Positions 22,707-35,198 of a stretch of 64,000 nt of DNA are shown here, piece after piece. The DNA comes from Hysterangium stoloniferum (lineage: Eukaryota; Basidiomycota; Agaricomycetes; Hysterangiales; Hysterangiaceae). Position 1 is the stretch's first letter. Every line of letters starts with the position of its first letter. The stretch is from positions 62,001 through 126,000 of the forward strand of contig WHVD01000019.1 of the NCBI GenBank assembly GCA_015178975.1, in the 5' to 3' direction. The notes beneath the pieces were generated by a model, which saw only the letters and a program-made list of their open reading frames with translations, searched no databases and was not told where the DNA came from. The translations under genes and the position numbers were made by a program.

Positions 22707-23509
22707 TGTTAAGGGGCATACACAGAGGGTTTCTGGAGAAACCCATGGGAAAGCCAGTAGGACTTCAGCTTATAGGCTGCACCCTTGTGAGATCATCTTG
22801 TCCAACTTCAAACAGGCAGATGGGAATCCCAGGGAGTCCAGGCAGGGTTTGTAGATCGAGAGCTCGGGGAGTCAAGATAGATAAGTCAGAGGTCAAGTGA
22901 TAGATGCATTGGAGCCCATGGGCTCTGACAAGTAAGAGTGGTGTGTTTCAAAGAGGAATTTAGAGCGGAAAATATACTAAGATTACTGGGGAGAATCTAA
23001 GCTGATTTTCTGACTGGATTGTATGTACAACATCTGCCAGACTATATAGACTGTGGAATGAATAACATACCAAATCCAGTAATAATGAAAACTAAACTAG
23101 CAAACATAAAACGAGATAAATAAACATCAAACTTGGTGTTAGGAACAGGATGGAATGGAGTGGAGTCTGAATCATGACAGGTCATAAAACCATAATGGGA
23201 ATGGAGCGGGAGCGGAGTCCGAATTGTGACAGGTCATTTGACTATAATGGGAACGGGACTCAGTTAGAGGGATGATGGGTTTTCCGAGTAGGGTCTAGTG
23301 ACTGATGCGTGGGACAGGGTCAGATATAGACAGGGATGGAGTCCAGCAGGTATTCTGGTGACTGATACATGAAGTAACGAAGGTCAGATGTGGACAGGTC
23401 TGACATACGGAGTCTGGCAAGAATTCTGGTAAACAGATAATTGGTGCGTATAGGGTGTGGGTGCATATATGTTAGTGCCTGGAGTCTGGTGGGAATTCCA
23501 GTCATAACA
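22707..23509 (+). mobile_element. Solo LTR, family A, TSD ATTTG
   Basis: 803 bp, TGTTAAGG ... TAACA, flanked by ATTTG (22702-22706, 23510-23514). Much more CpG-depleted than the copy at 19603, so probably older. Core hairpin at about 22758-22778. Confidence 0.92.
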
Positions 23510-24559
23510 ATTTGCTTAGATCTTAATATAAGATCTAAGTTCCAAGGGGGGGCCAAGGGGATGTTTTTGAGGGACCAAAAGGGTGAATCATACAAGTCAG
23601 GAGGTCCAACTCTACAAGGCAAAATGGAGCTTGGCTTCAAACATGTGTTGCACCCTCACATGAACTGTAAGGGTGCTCCAGTATTTCAAACAGAGTGGAT
23701 AGTATGATGGAGACTAAAGACAACACTTAACTCAATTGACCAGAGGCCCAAAATACGAAGAGTTATGTGGGTAAGAGTTGCAGCTTGCCAATGACATCTT
23801 TGAGAGTATTAAGAGAAGAATAAAGGGGATTTACAACAAGAGGAGGGTACTCTAAGTCAAAGTGGGGGTAATCTAGGTTGAGTTTCAAACTAAGGAACTA
23901 CAGCATACATGGTAGGAACTTTATACAAAGGTATAATGGAGGGCTGGAGGTCCAATCAAGGAAGTGGGAGTAGTGATGGGTCAAGGGAAGCATGAAAGGG
24001 GGCAAGGATCAAACTAAAACTAAATGGGATGTAACAAAAGGTATTCTAAAGGGTATGAGGTCACAAATAATGTTTACATGTACATAGAATGGATGAAGGG
24101 AGAGCATCAGGACAGAGATGAAACAGAATGACTAGAGGTACTCTACAGTAAACCAAGTGTCAGGGTGCTGAGGTGGTGGCCCTATAGTCCAGGGCACTGA
24201 TGTCAGGGTCCTGGAAGGTTTCCAGGGTAGAAACAAGTTGCAAGGTCCCAAAAAGGTGAGGATTCCAACATAACCTTTTCAACATATTATCTGTGAGCCT
24301 TTGCATCTTGGAATTGCCTCTTACTTTATTGACAGGATGAATTAATACTTTGTCAAATGAAGCATTCATACTTGGTATAGTCAAAGATCTTTGATTATTA
24401 TTCAACTATTATCAATTGAAATTTGATTCATGTCACCTTACTTCATTGAGGTTAGCTTTAGGCTGTGTTTTTTCTATGCAGCTGTGGTCAATGCAAAAGG
24501 TTTGGCAGAGGTTGTGAGGATTTTGTTGAGATTTTCCATCTCAATTTTCCAGTCTATGA
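23510..24559. other. Retroelement debris without intact genes
   Basis: Carries an LTR core in plus orientation at about 23625-23655 and the second direct-repeat copy at 24290-24440. Purine-rich and CpG-poor. No coding motif recognised. Confidence 0.45.
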
Positions 24560-25026
24560 ATTTTCAGTCACCTTGCATGGTTGTAAGAATCTTCCCTTAC
24601 AAGATGTGCCTAGTTCATTTTGGGGATGATGGAAACAAGTTCTTCAAGATATTCATCTAAGGTGAGTGAATCAATGCACATTTGCTCTCCCTAATACCAG
24701 GCCATGAGCTGAAGTTCCATCATTACATCAGCAACATAGCTAACAATTTCTTCAGGTTTCTTTCCCCCAAACTTCATGTATCATCAGCAGGTAATAGACC
24801 AGCTCTGGTGGACCAGCTGTGTATATTGGCCAGCAGTAGTGAGAGGTTGCATGTTCATCTGTGGCATATCTTGTTTCTTAGTTGGGATGGATGATGCTGG
24901 GTTGTGGTACCTGTAGTATGGTTGTATTTCTAGGTATTTGATATTGGTATCAGTTTCTGTGTCTGATGAGTCTGGTTTGTCTGATAAGCTTGTTGATGAA
25001 GGTGAAGTAATTGTGTCATTTGCCAA
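24560..25026 (-). pseudogene. Possible retrotransposon Gag remnant
   Basis: Minus-strand reading gives an acidic Ser/Thr-rich start (MANDTITSPSSTSLSDK...). After breaks come FGGKKPEEIVSYVADVMMEL and SLTLDEYLEELVSI, separated by stops (for example after MAWY). This pattern resembles a Ty3/gypsy-type Gag, but the call rests on general resemblance. The plus-oriented LTR at 25069 is a later, separate insertion with its own duplication. Confidence 0.35.
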
Positions 25027-25524
25027 AGGATTTATGAGAAGGGGAGGTAGTCTGAGTTAATGTCTCCATGTTAAGAACTGGGATGGGAAGTTCGGATAAC
25101 CGATGGGGACTGAACAGAAGGACTTGGCTCCAGCTTATGGGCTATGCCCTCACAGAGGTACCATCAAATGTCCTTAAATTTCAAATGTATAAGGGTAATA
25201 CTTAGCAATTGGAAGCTGAGCTATATGCAAACAGTCAGAAGCTGAAGTGACAAATATTGGAGTCGAGGTCAAAGTCGTAAATATAGGTTGGGTGATAAAA
25301 TCAGATGGCATCGGAATGTGGAGGTCATGAAATCAGATGGCATCAGAATGTGGAGGTCATGAAATCGGATGGCAGAATCAGAGACTAGAGGTGTATCTAT
25401 GTAAGTCAATATTCTGATTCCCTAGTAGCTACATTATAGTGGGTTTATATACGAGTTATTGGCATCTAGAAAATACTAACAAGGGGAAGAGCAGAAATTC
25501 CAATGACAAATAAACTTTACCAAG

Positions 25525-26589
25525 TGTTAAGAGCAGAAACTGACTGATGTCGGTAGACTGACAGGGACCGAATGGAAGGACTTGGCTTCAGCTTATGTGC
25601 TGCGCCCTCGCAAGTTACCGTCGGGTGTCCTTAAATTTCGGGCAGGCGGAAACTAGTCCTGTCAAGTAAACCTCTTGGTAAACTACCAATTGGAAACCGA
25701 AGGATAAGTCGAGGGTTGGGCTGAGGGGTTGGAGACTGAGAGAGTTGGAGACTGAGAGAGTTGGAGACTGAGAGAGTTGGAGACTGAGAGAGTTGGAGAC
25801 TGAGAGAGTTGGAGACTGAGAGAGTTGGAGACTGAGAGAGTTGGAGACTGAGAGAGTCGGAGACTGAGAGAGTCGGAGACTGAGAGAGTCGGAGACTGAG
25901 AGAGTCGGAGACTGAGAGAGTCGGAGACTGAGAGAGTCGGAGACTGAGAGAGTCGGAGACTGAGAGAGTCGGAGACTGAGAGAGTCGGAGACTAGAGGTT
26001 GAAGTTGTAAATATAGGTTGAATCGTAAATCGGATGGAGTTGGAATGTGGTGGTCATGAATAGATAATGGAGTCGGAAATTAGAGGGGTATCTAAGTTGA
26101 TCTAAGTTGATCCAAGTTGATATTCTAAGTTGATATTCTGATTGTCTAGTAGTTACATTACAGCGGGTCTATATATGAGTTATCGGCATCTAGAAACTAC
26201 TAACTAAGGGAAGAGTGGAAACACTATTTGACAAATAGACTTGACTAGAAACTGGAAGGTTACAATAAGATCGGAAGCCGAGATTTAGCCGAGAGCAGGA
26301 TTACAAGAAAAGGGAATAGTCCACGGGCTACAAGTATATATGGTCATATGTGAAACATAGAGTAAAATGGATCATCATAATGAAAAGGGACGTATCAAAG
26401 CATAACCAGATGGTACGAGTATATTTGACAGGGGCGTAAATGGGGTTTGATCGCCATGAAGGTATACATCAGTGTCAGTGTTCCGAAGGTTGCCGAAATG
26501 ATGACTTGATCAATAACTTGGAACATCGATAGACTGTAGTATTCTCAGAGACTGTCGGATTGCGACATGGTTACGACACAGTCGTAACA
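25525..26589 (+). mobile_element. Solo LTR, family B, TSD CCAAG, nested
   Basis: 1065 bp, TGTTAAG ... TAACA, flanked by CCAAG (25520-25524, 26590-26594). It is longer than other family B copies because of a 16-bp tandem array at 25729-25993. Core hairpin at about 25580-25600. Confidence 0.93.
25729..25993 (+). repeat. 16-bp tandem array, 17 copies in two blocks
   Basis: Unit GGAGACTGAGAGAGTY. The first eight units follow a TT, the next nine a TC, so the variant base (TTGG or TCGG) forms two clean blocks with one border near 25856. Other family B LTRs have no such expansion. Confidence 0.93.
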
Positions 26590-26912
26590 CCAAGAACAGG
26601 AAGGTTATGATAAAGTCAGAGGCTGTGAATAACCAAGGGTGATAACTACGAAAAAGGAAACAGTCCACAGTATATACAGTATAGGTGAGACATAGAAGAA
26701 ACAGATCATCAAAGGATAAAGGGACATATCAGAGTATAACCAGGTAGTACAAGTATAATTTGACAGGGGCTGTAGCAGGGTTTGATCACCATGAGGGTGT
26801 ACATCAGTGTCGGGTTTACTGACAGCTGCCGATATGAGGACATGAACGATAACTTGATGTTGTAAGCTGGTAGTATCATCAGTTACCTTCAGGTTGCAAC
26901 ACAGTCATAACA

Positions 26913-27774
26913 CTCCATCTCATTTCTGAGTGGGTGAACAGTGGTGTAAGTGTTAATGGTAGATGAGGCACAGTGGTGGATTTCTTTGTCATTGTCAAAA
27001 AAAAAGTGTAAGGTTGTTGTATCAACCTCACTCTGTTGGTAACAGACAGGACAAGATTATCTTTGTTGTAGATGGGAGAATGTAAAGATTACAGCAGACT
27101 CAGTGTGAGTGTAAAAAGGTGCCTTTTGAGAATGGGTAGGTACTTAATATATATCTGAAGTGAAATAATCGGATCAGAATAACAAAGAGAATCTGAGAGC
27201 GAAGTAAAAAACAAAAAGAGATCTTAATTGGGGTTTATTTTGGGAATGGGACTCTCAATTGGATCGGATCAAAGAGACAAAAGGAAGGACGATCGAGTGA
27301 ACAATGGTAGAGTGATCCGTGATGAAATTTTGTGTGCATGTAGTAAGAAGGCCGGGATTACTTTACAGTCCAGCCCAACTTGAACCAGATGCAAGTCTCA
27401 TAGACGACTTTGGGACATACGTCTGTTTGAGTAATTATGTAATAATTATACTATTATATGGTAACACCACCAATTTGCTCCATGTGTCACATTTTATCCC
27501 CTTCAGATTTGATCAAATGAAATTTTGTCTATGGTTTTGACAAAGAAATAAAAAAATAGATTTTTTTGAAGGTGGTAGAAATTTGAACAAAATAGGTGGT
27601 GACTAAGTGAATTGCACCATACATTGTATATATGACTGATACCCTTTAAATCCTGCTTTGAATACTGCCTTCTCTAGATACTGTTACATTTGTCTTGAGG
27701 CTGAATATGTGTATATAAATACATTGAGATTCAATCCAGGTTCTGCGACTTGCGTTATTGATCGCCCCCAGATG
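26913..27774. other. Intergenic stretch, no gene seen
   Basis: Right edge of the repeat island. Short ORFs only. The last part (27640-27774) probably holds the 3' UTR of the membrane protein gene on the minus strand. Confidence 0.4.
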
Positions 27775-29883
27775 CTAGACGACTTGTATGTTACTCCTCA
27801 AAGTTGCGAGGTCTATATGCTTTGTGTGCGAATCCCGGGCATCTCCCTTGCGCAGCCCGCTAAAGATGCTCCTCCGCTTCTTTTTTGGCTTATAATCACT
27901 TGCCGGCTCAATTCGATACTCTGAGCCCGTTTTATAAATGCTAGTTTGATTATTAATGTCTCCTTTAAGCATCAGGAGAAGTCGCGAGCCCTGAAGTACG
28001 CGAGATGAATGAATGTGGATCTCTTAGTTCGAGTTTAAAGACGTACTGCTATCGAATATGTCGCCACAAACCAACTAATGAAGGAAAAGGAACTAGTTAG
28101 GATCGACGAAGACTAATGGTAATCACATTCAAACTCACGGAAGGCCAACCGAGCCAAGAATACGCGAAGAGAATACGGTGGAGAAAGTGACGTTGATTAC
28201 CCCAATCCCTAGGTGAGAGCAGGGTATTAGCTTCTCAAGTTTGACTAGATATTTCTGAGGATTTACCAAAAGTCCTATAAAAGCCACATTATTAGAGCCA
28301 CATGATAGGAAGATATAAAGTCATACACGAGGTAAAATATAATAGTATCCCGGAAAAGGAAGGTTATAGGTGGGACCATCGACTTGGAATCCCTCATGCT
28401 AGTCAGAGAACGAAGGACTAAACGTTCTTTGAGATGTTGCATCATCTTGTAAACAGCGGCAACCAAATAAACGACTGTGATATAACCATTAGCGTACTAT
28501 TAGAGTGCATCATGTAGAACGGACTCACAAGTTAAAATGAAATTCGGAATCCTTCCATTGTGCATTATTTATTAATAGATTACCCAGGAGACAAAATCGA
28601 AAGACACTCACAAAGCGAAAATGGGGTTAAACAGGGGAATTCTAACATTACTTCCAGGTGTTTGAACACAACCGAGCACGATGGAGATGGGTATGGCTGT
28701 CCTGAATTGGCTGCCGAGTATAACTAACAGAATCGTATACATCTGGATAGTGGCATTAGTCTTACTGATCAGGCTATTCATGAAAGCTAATACCAGGGTC
28801 TCGGCTAGATTTCATATCAATATTATTGTTAGTAATTTTTTCTCGCACATATTGATCAAAAAAAGAATCTTTCTCAACTTGTGTAAAGGACAATCAAAAT
28901 TATGGAAACTTCAACTGGCGTGAATTTTCCGGAAAAGGGAAAACACAATCAGCTTACCATATCTGACGTTTTTATACAAGGTGTATAATCGCAATGTTAA
29001 GAGGGCATTGCAGGGAACTATCGCTCCAAGAACCAACCCCCTGCAGAATATCAGTTCAAATTGGACTTCCAGTTCGAGACAGCAACTTGAATCGCACATG
29101 GTATTGTACCACCCCCAAACATCGCATCTAAATTAAAGTTATTAGAGGCAGTGCCTATTGACTTTTTAAAGTGACACTAACACCTGTGTGAGTTGAATTA
29201 TGCTAGTCAGTACTCCGCAATAAACCAACATAACAAGCCCACTGTAGGCTCACCTGGGTGCCGGGATGACGAGTTATTCGAACTGACGGGAGTTTCAATG
29301 TGTGCTGCGAATGTTTTAATGGCGAAAGTATGGAACTTGCCTAGAACAGAAAGCCTTTTTTTCGCATGAGCGTCGTGTCCGTACAACCACCAGATCCAAG
29401 AAGTGCTCACAAGGCATTTAACAGTCCTAAGTATCGACATAGGATATATAACACCTTGGTTAGTGACCAACGACTCCTAATTTGGTAGTAGCATAGTGAA
29501 TATTGGACTAATTCTGCCTTGTAGGACTATTACCGCCAAATGTACTCAATCCATAGGAAGTGTTAGGTTCAATCGGACTGTAAACTCCATACTTGGCTTG
29601 CAGACATACCTCAGCACCCAGACAAAGAAAAACATCATAAAGCATAATACCAAACCCAGAGGCTAATAGTATCCTGTGTTAGATATTTTTACTAGACTCA
29701 GAAGCCAGCGCGCGGCGTACCAGTCACAAAGGCAATTACATGAGTGTCAGATGCCAATTGTAGTAATGGGAAGGGAATGGTCACCACCGGGGCGGAAGAA
29801 TTGGCAATAGGGAGGGTCATAGAATCTAGCAAGAGAGTATCGTACTGTCTACTGTCTATAGTCCAGCCACTTAAAAGGTTCAT
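27775..29883 (-). CDS. Multi-pass membrane protein of the agaricomycete DUF6533 type
   Basis: Exons I can join: 29883-29721, 29662-29610, 29544-29534 (11 nt), 29476-29411, 29127-28958. Later exons are about 28815-28670, near 28466-28275, and a C-terminal exon ending at 27775; the joins among these are not resolved. Signature of the family: ASGFGIMLYDVFLCLGAE followed by YIWRSRWSLTKVLYILCRY and GLLNAL. Then comes LLTLRLYTLYKNVRYG, later FRDTIIFYLVYDF and SRLLLMLKGD, and a basic/Ser-rich cytoplasmic tail. YIW comes from the 11-nt exon. The family is abundant in mushroom-forming fungi and of unknown function. Confidence is high for the type, low for exact 3' exon borders. Confidence 0.72.
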
Positions 29884-31146
29884 TGAGATCAGACGGCTCT
29901 ATTTTGATCATGCTTCGATTTTTCGCGAAGGTTGTTATAGTAGAGAGCTCAAACAGTTCTTATGATGCCGCCTTCTGATGAATATAACCATAGGAATATG
30001 GATAGGAGGGTGGACTATTCTTGGAAGTAGGATTTGAACCCCAAGGAGTCTTGGCTTACGACCCGAAGGTGATCGGAAAAGCCTCCAATCCGGGAAGCCA
30101 TTGCCAAATGGCGAAGACTAGTCAGCTAATTTTTTCAAATGCAGAATGGCACTCTAATTGGGACAGCGTCCCTAGTGGGAACGATCTTACCCAAGCATTG
30201 GCACTGGAATGAACATGAAAAATCTCCCGAAGGTTGTCAGATATGGGGTATCAACATCTACCATATGGATCCATCACTGAAGCCCCACACGAGAGATGTT
30301 TATGGCCGTGTTTAATTAAATGATAGACCTGGGGCATGTAGCCCATACTGACTAAGATAAACCGAAATTGTACCGAAGGCTCAACGGCGATGGGGCCACT
30401 GGCCGGATGTAACAAGTCGATAAACCCCAGGTACTTCCAGCAGCAGGTGTTTCTGGTCTCTCGCGACAACCCAGATGCGAATGCATGCGGGAATAGCCGT
30501 GGAAATCGCAAATTTGTTTTATTTCGGCGATAGGACCGCAGACAGGTAGATACACCGAGAATACAGCGAAAAATCAATTAAGTATATTAAACGCCTACTC
30601 TTTGATTGATCGTTGGTGATCTGCATCACAGCAGAAACACAAGCCGCAGCCGATGGAAAGGGTTAAGGGCCTGGCTTTCCAATCAGAGTTGATAGATATG
30701 CGAAATGTGTTTCATTTCAATGCAGTGTGCTAGATGGCAGATGCTATTGAAGAAGTCACAATTTCAGATATAGCTCGCAACCTACTGTGGACCGATTTCT
30801 ATGTCCGGGGAGAGTGGATTGTGGCGAATGGGGGACTGTTTAGATAGACAGTGTCCGTTGGAGTCTATAGGGTCGGGCGCAGCAGACGCAAAGTTCTGCT
30901 CAAAGAAGCAATAGGCATAGGACGGAGATGAAGGCGACATACCAATGCCATGTGTTTGATATGCGTTGTAAGAAGTATAAATGCTATATGACTCTACGGC
31001 CTCCCATTGAATGATCGAATCTGGTAGAACTAGCGTTGCTGATTTTAACGCTCCCAAGCTGATGAGAGTCGGAACTGGAACGTCGGAACTACCTGCCGCT
31101 GGAGGTGGGTCTGCGGCTGTCGGCGCGCCGGCACGGTGGTAGGTAC
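29884..31146. other. Unassigned region with uncertain minus-strand ORFs
   Basis: Minus-strand ORFs at 31165-30782 (TAADPPPAAGSSDVPVPTLI..., Pro/Ser-rich) and 30577-30251 have fair length but no motif I recognise. They could be exons of one gene, for example the tail of another membrane protein, as the spacing allows introns. I cannot build a continuous model. Confidence 0.3.
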
Positions 31147-31278
31147 ACCAGTAAAATGACATCAAATGAGGAGTTACACACCTATTCTAGGATGTTCCAG
31201 ACGCTCCACAGCATCCAGGAGTTTCCTAGAATGGGGAGACATCCCGGAGCTGTCCGGATCAAATAGCATTTTACTGAT
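31147..31278. mobile_element. Short MITE, family M2, copy 1
   Basis: 132 bp with terminal inverted repeats (ACCAGTAAAATG left; ATCAGTAAAATG read from the right). The interior matches 48633-48777 (for example a shared CATCCAGGAG and TTCCTAGAATG). No coding capacity. A minus-strand ORF reading through it is therefore not a gene. Confidence 0.75.
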
Positions 31279-31471
31279 GTAGTCGATGTTGTGAACCCGT
31301 AAAAGTAAATAATCTTTTCTCTTATGTGCGTTCGCGTACCGTCGTGCTGCTCGTGACATTTCCTTGTATATTTCCTTGATGTATTCGTTAGTTGGCGGAG
31401 TGAGGCCAATGTCCCACAACAAATAACTTACCGGGCAGTGGCTATTAATCACCGAGAAAAGCCTTAGCTTC

Positions 31472-31759
31472 AAATTTTTTTAGGATCCTCAGTAGAGGCT
31501 TATTTTATATAAACTCCGCCAATCACTCATCTTCAAGGATCCAACATGTGATTGGCGGGTTTAGAATCCAGCAAACTTTTGGATCCTAAAGATCCATGAC
31601 CGATTTAAAATCGGTTAAAGATGATTGCAGGGTTTAGATTTCAACAAACTTCTGGATCCTCAAAAGATCCCTTACCAATTTTAACTTTATGACGATTCAA
31701 TGGATTATTGTTGGAGTTTATATAAAATAAGGCTCTACTAAGGGTCCTAAATTTTTTTG
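31472..31759. mobile_element. MITE, family M1, full copy
   Basis: About 288 bp with terminal inverted repeats of ~40 bp. Both ends read inward as TAGGAYCCTYAGTAGAG, then TTATTTTATATAAACTCC. It contains repeated GGATCC-rich subunits and no ORF. A single terminus of the same family lies at 32619-32666. Confidence 0.85.
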
Positions 31760-32618
31760 GAGAGGGAGGTCATCCCGGTGAATGCAATGGTCTTTGCGAC
31801 GTCCGGGAAAAAGTTCTTTATGGCAACAGGCGCTAAAAACCATTTTACTGATGAATAGTCAAAAAACCTTGTCCACGTGTGTTTTGTTCATCTGAGCGCC
31901 AATAAAAGAATAATGCAATATAGGGCACATTCTTGTGATCGTAACATATCGTCATAGATTGGGCCACCCATACGAAGGGTCTTAGCTAGTGGTTGTTACA
32001 CTACATAACCTCGTTAAACTCACCTTATTCTCTCTTTCTTTCAACTTGAGACTGTGAGAATCACAGAAGTATACCAGGCCATGATGATGCAGAGAAGCAG
32101 ATTGAAAGGCGTGTTTTGTTCTGGTATCCATAATGAATATTACCATGTGTCGGGAGACCATTGCAGATTGAGAGCATAGTCTTGGGCGCTCAAAATATAT
32201 TCTATGTTAAGCACAAAAAGAAAAACAGGCGAACAAGGTTTTATGAAAATACTGTAACTCTAGCTGTAAAAAAAAAATTGCAGGAATTTTTATAATTGAT
32301 CGGATGAATCGCCTAACAAACACATCCCGTGGCCCCAGTGACAGAACAGCTAACCTCAACTAACCTGACACACTGAAGTATACCATCTTTCAAAAAATAT
32401 TATTCTCCCTGAATTGAGTTTTCAATAATAGTGAATTAATATATGTTATTATCCCATAGCGAACTCCAATAATTAAATGTCAGTAAAAGTGGGTTCTCGT
32501 CCCCCACCTTCAAGAGTTAATTCACCCTAGTACCCGTTCAATGCCTGACATCTTTGAAGTGTTGTGTATTCTCGAACACCAATCTACTCATCACCCCAGG
32601 AAAAACCCCTGCTCCAAA
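31760..32618. other. Non-coding stretch with a third M2 terminus
   Basis: 31834-31853 matches the M2 MITE right terminus (ACCATTTTACTGATG) without a recognisable left partner. No gene motif in the remainder. Confidence 0.4.
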
Positions 32619-32666
32619 AAAATTAAGGATCCTCAGTAGGAGGTCTATTTTATATAAACTCCATCA
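32619..32666 (+). mobile_element. MITE M1 terminus, solo fragment
   Basis: Matches one terminal repeat of the element at 31472-31759 (AAGGATCCTCAGTAGGAGG, then TATTTTATATAAACTCC) with no opposite terminus nearby. Confidence 0.7.
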
Positions 32667-35198
32667 ATTTTGTCCAGTGGGAGTTTGTATCCCTTTATCC
32701 CCCTCGCGATAGGACAGAACATGATACAATTCAAAAACTACCAGATGGCTGGATGTGGTTGCAGGATATAATATCATATAGAACATGTTCCTGACCAGTC
32801 AATATAAAATACAATTCACATCCCTGAATTTGCCAGAATTTGAGAATGATATTGTATCTGTTGGATGAGCCACAATTGAGTTAAACTCTCCATTGTTTCA
32901 GCTGCTCACCAAATATAGACTACCCTTGTTCTCCACACGCTCAAAAGAGGCGAAGTCACATATAGGCTCCTTGGGATTGAGAATGTTGAATATGTAAAAC
33001 ACCCATATAAGCATCAGATTTATGTATGTACAAGTTTAAATGTTCTCTTGAACTCCCTGTCTTTAAATTGACTTGGCAGACATTAAATTGTTTTGATTTG
33101 AGTATGAAGACCTAATATGCGGACCGAGAGGTTTTTGCGCCATTGATTGCCTCCAATTGAATGCACCTCAATAGCCCCCAGACGTCCGTATGGACTTTTG
33201 CGCCTCGGAAACTTACCAATTCTGTAGTACACTCTTTTTGGACTGGCATCCGGTTATTTACCCTTTGATACAAGTATCACAAAAGTCATGTGCTGGAGAG
33301 CTGTCAAGCTCTATTCCATGAACAGTACCATCACCATTCATCCTTCTTGGCTGCAGCAGGTGAAATACAGCCCATTTTGACACGCAAGTCACTTACCCAC
33401 ACTACAACCTGCGTGATTGGTGAAACATTCACTGATATTTTGTTCTTCCGGTATAACTGAGTGCGGTCTATTCCCTCAGACTTGGGAATCATAGTACAAA
33501 TATCACAATTAGAATTACGAACGGTGCAGTTTCCACCTGCGAATGTGCATGAGAACCAAGTGACGTCGCAGTATCAATTGAGATGAGAGTGAAAGTGAGC
33601 GTAGGTGAGTATAAGACGTTTCAAGGTCTACTATAGTATCTTCATTGCTGTTTGGTAGTTGTATATATGTAGTACCGACACCTAGTAGCTTTGTATCTCA
33701 TTTATCTGCTCGTGAATATCTTGGGTATTTCAAAATCTTCAAATGCCAGAAAAGGTCGCCATATGGAGACATGTGTGTATTAGTTCTTGAATCTCAAATT
33801 TCGGCAATATCATTGCGACGATTAGCCATGTCATTGTGGATGAACATGTTGGAACCGAACGACATTATAGATGTGTATGTATCTGCAATGTTTTGCAGTG
33901 TTCATGGTCAGATTCGAAGATTGTGGCCTTCTTTCACCTCTTTCATTTCCATCATGGACATGGGCCTTGGCCATCCTTGTCGCCACCTTTAGACCAGCAA
34001 TTCAATCTATTATGTCCAAATCTTACTACGCTTTCGTGATAACATTCCTATTGGGATTGTTTCGACAATTGAATCTAGATGTTCTATTGCTGTTATAATA
34101 ACTGGTAGTAAGATTTTTGTTAACCTTACTTGAGGTATTTCCATTATTCTTGGTTTTTTTTTTGGCGATCATACTCTGACTTTTATTACAGTCGGAAAGA
34201 TCTGTTGGGGACAAGAATCGATGCCGGTCAGAGGTGGATGCTGCTGTCATTACGTATACGGCACACCACAGTTTACCGCTTGTGTACTTCTGTCGGTACA
34301 CGACAAACCCCCTTGGCGAGTTTTGCTGTGGCAAATTCTCTACCCAAAATGCCGGTATCCTGGATAAACTCTTGCATGATCTCCGAGTCCGATCTTTCCC
34401 GTTTCCCCATGGGACGTTCTCCGAAGTTTGGGACAGGCGGCAGGATGGGCGGTATCTTCAGATGCATCCAGAATGAGCGCCAGAACACGACTCGGAGGAC
34501 GCCACAACCCTTGGCGAATGATGGTAAATTATGAGGAAACTCGTGAATACCAGCCCCAAGACTTAGGTGATTCATGTATTGATTATATTAGGATTAAGGA
34601 CCTTGTCAAATGGATTACATTCTGGAGCTGGAGCGCAACTAGCGAGTTGCGTATTCCCTTCTACAACTTTTGATCGCGTACTGGCTTCATGCGCCATACA
34701 GCCGGATCTTTAGGGTAAATTCTATTGTGACGATTTATGTGACTGACGCGCGTGCCCTTCGATTTTTTTGCGGTAAGGCGTGCCATATTATTGCTAAAAA
34801 TCAAAATATATATGTTTGACGTGTAACGCGCTGTGTATCGCCATGATCAATATGTAGCAAGATTTTTGGGCCAGAAACCACGGACGGCAGGCCCAGAAGC
34901 CGAATAAGCAAATTTAGATCTATTCTTTTTGCTTTCAACGAGCGCCAAATGTTTTTTCGTCAACATTGGGACTGAAGCCCCCTATTCAAGTGTAGAGCCT
35001 GCGTCAATGGTGAACTGGTAATGTGTTCTGTCAGAAATGCAACGTGCTGGGCGGAGGACTGTACTCTCCACTGAGAGGAAAACTCCACGCTGATAGCAAG
35101 TCCTAAATTGGTTACAATTCTAACAAGACAGCAATACATCCAGTATACCAGTCCGATTGATATCTAGCAACCCCTAGACAGTACATCCTACATCTATA
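32667..35198. other. Long stretch without a supported gene
   Basis: Plus-strand ORF 33645-33992 and minus-strand ORF 34575-34273 (with GKRERSDSEIMQEFIQDTGI) are the longest. Neither shows a family motif I know. A minus-strand stretch at about 33560-33400 (RNSNCDICTMIPKSEG) could be an exon. Left unassigned. Confidence 0.3.

Larger units (their letters stand above)
25069..26912 (+). mobile_element. Solo LTR, family B, TSD CTCCA, interrupted by a second LTR
   Basis: Starts TGTTAAG and ends TAACA, flanked by CTCCA (25064-25068, 26913-26917). The LTR at 25525-26589 sits inside it with its own duplication. The outer LTR itself (25069-25524 plus 26595-26912) is CpG-poor, the inner one CpG-rich, in line with the order of insertion. 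Confidence 0.92.

Noticed and set aside
31174-31473. 99-codon minus-strand ORF (LLWDIGLTPPTNEYIKEIYK...)
   Set aside because: Much of its 3' part is the M2 MITE (31147-31278), as shown by the matching copy at 48633-48777 with inverted ends.
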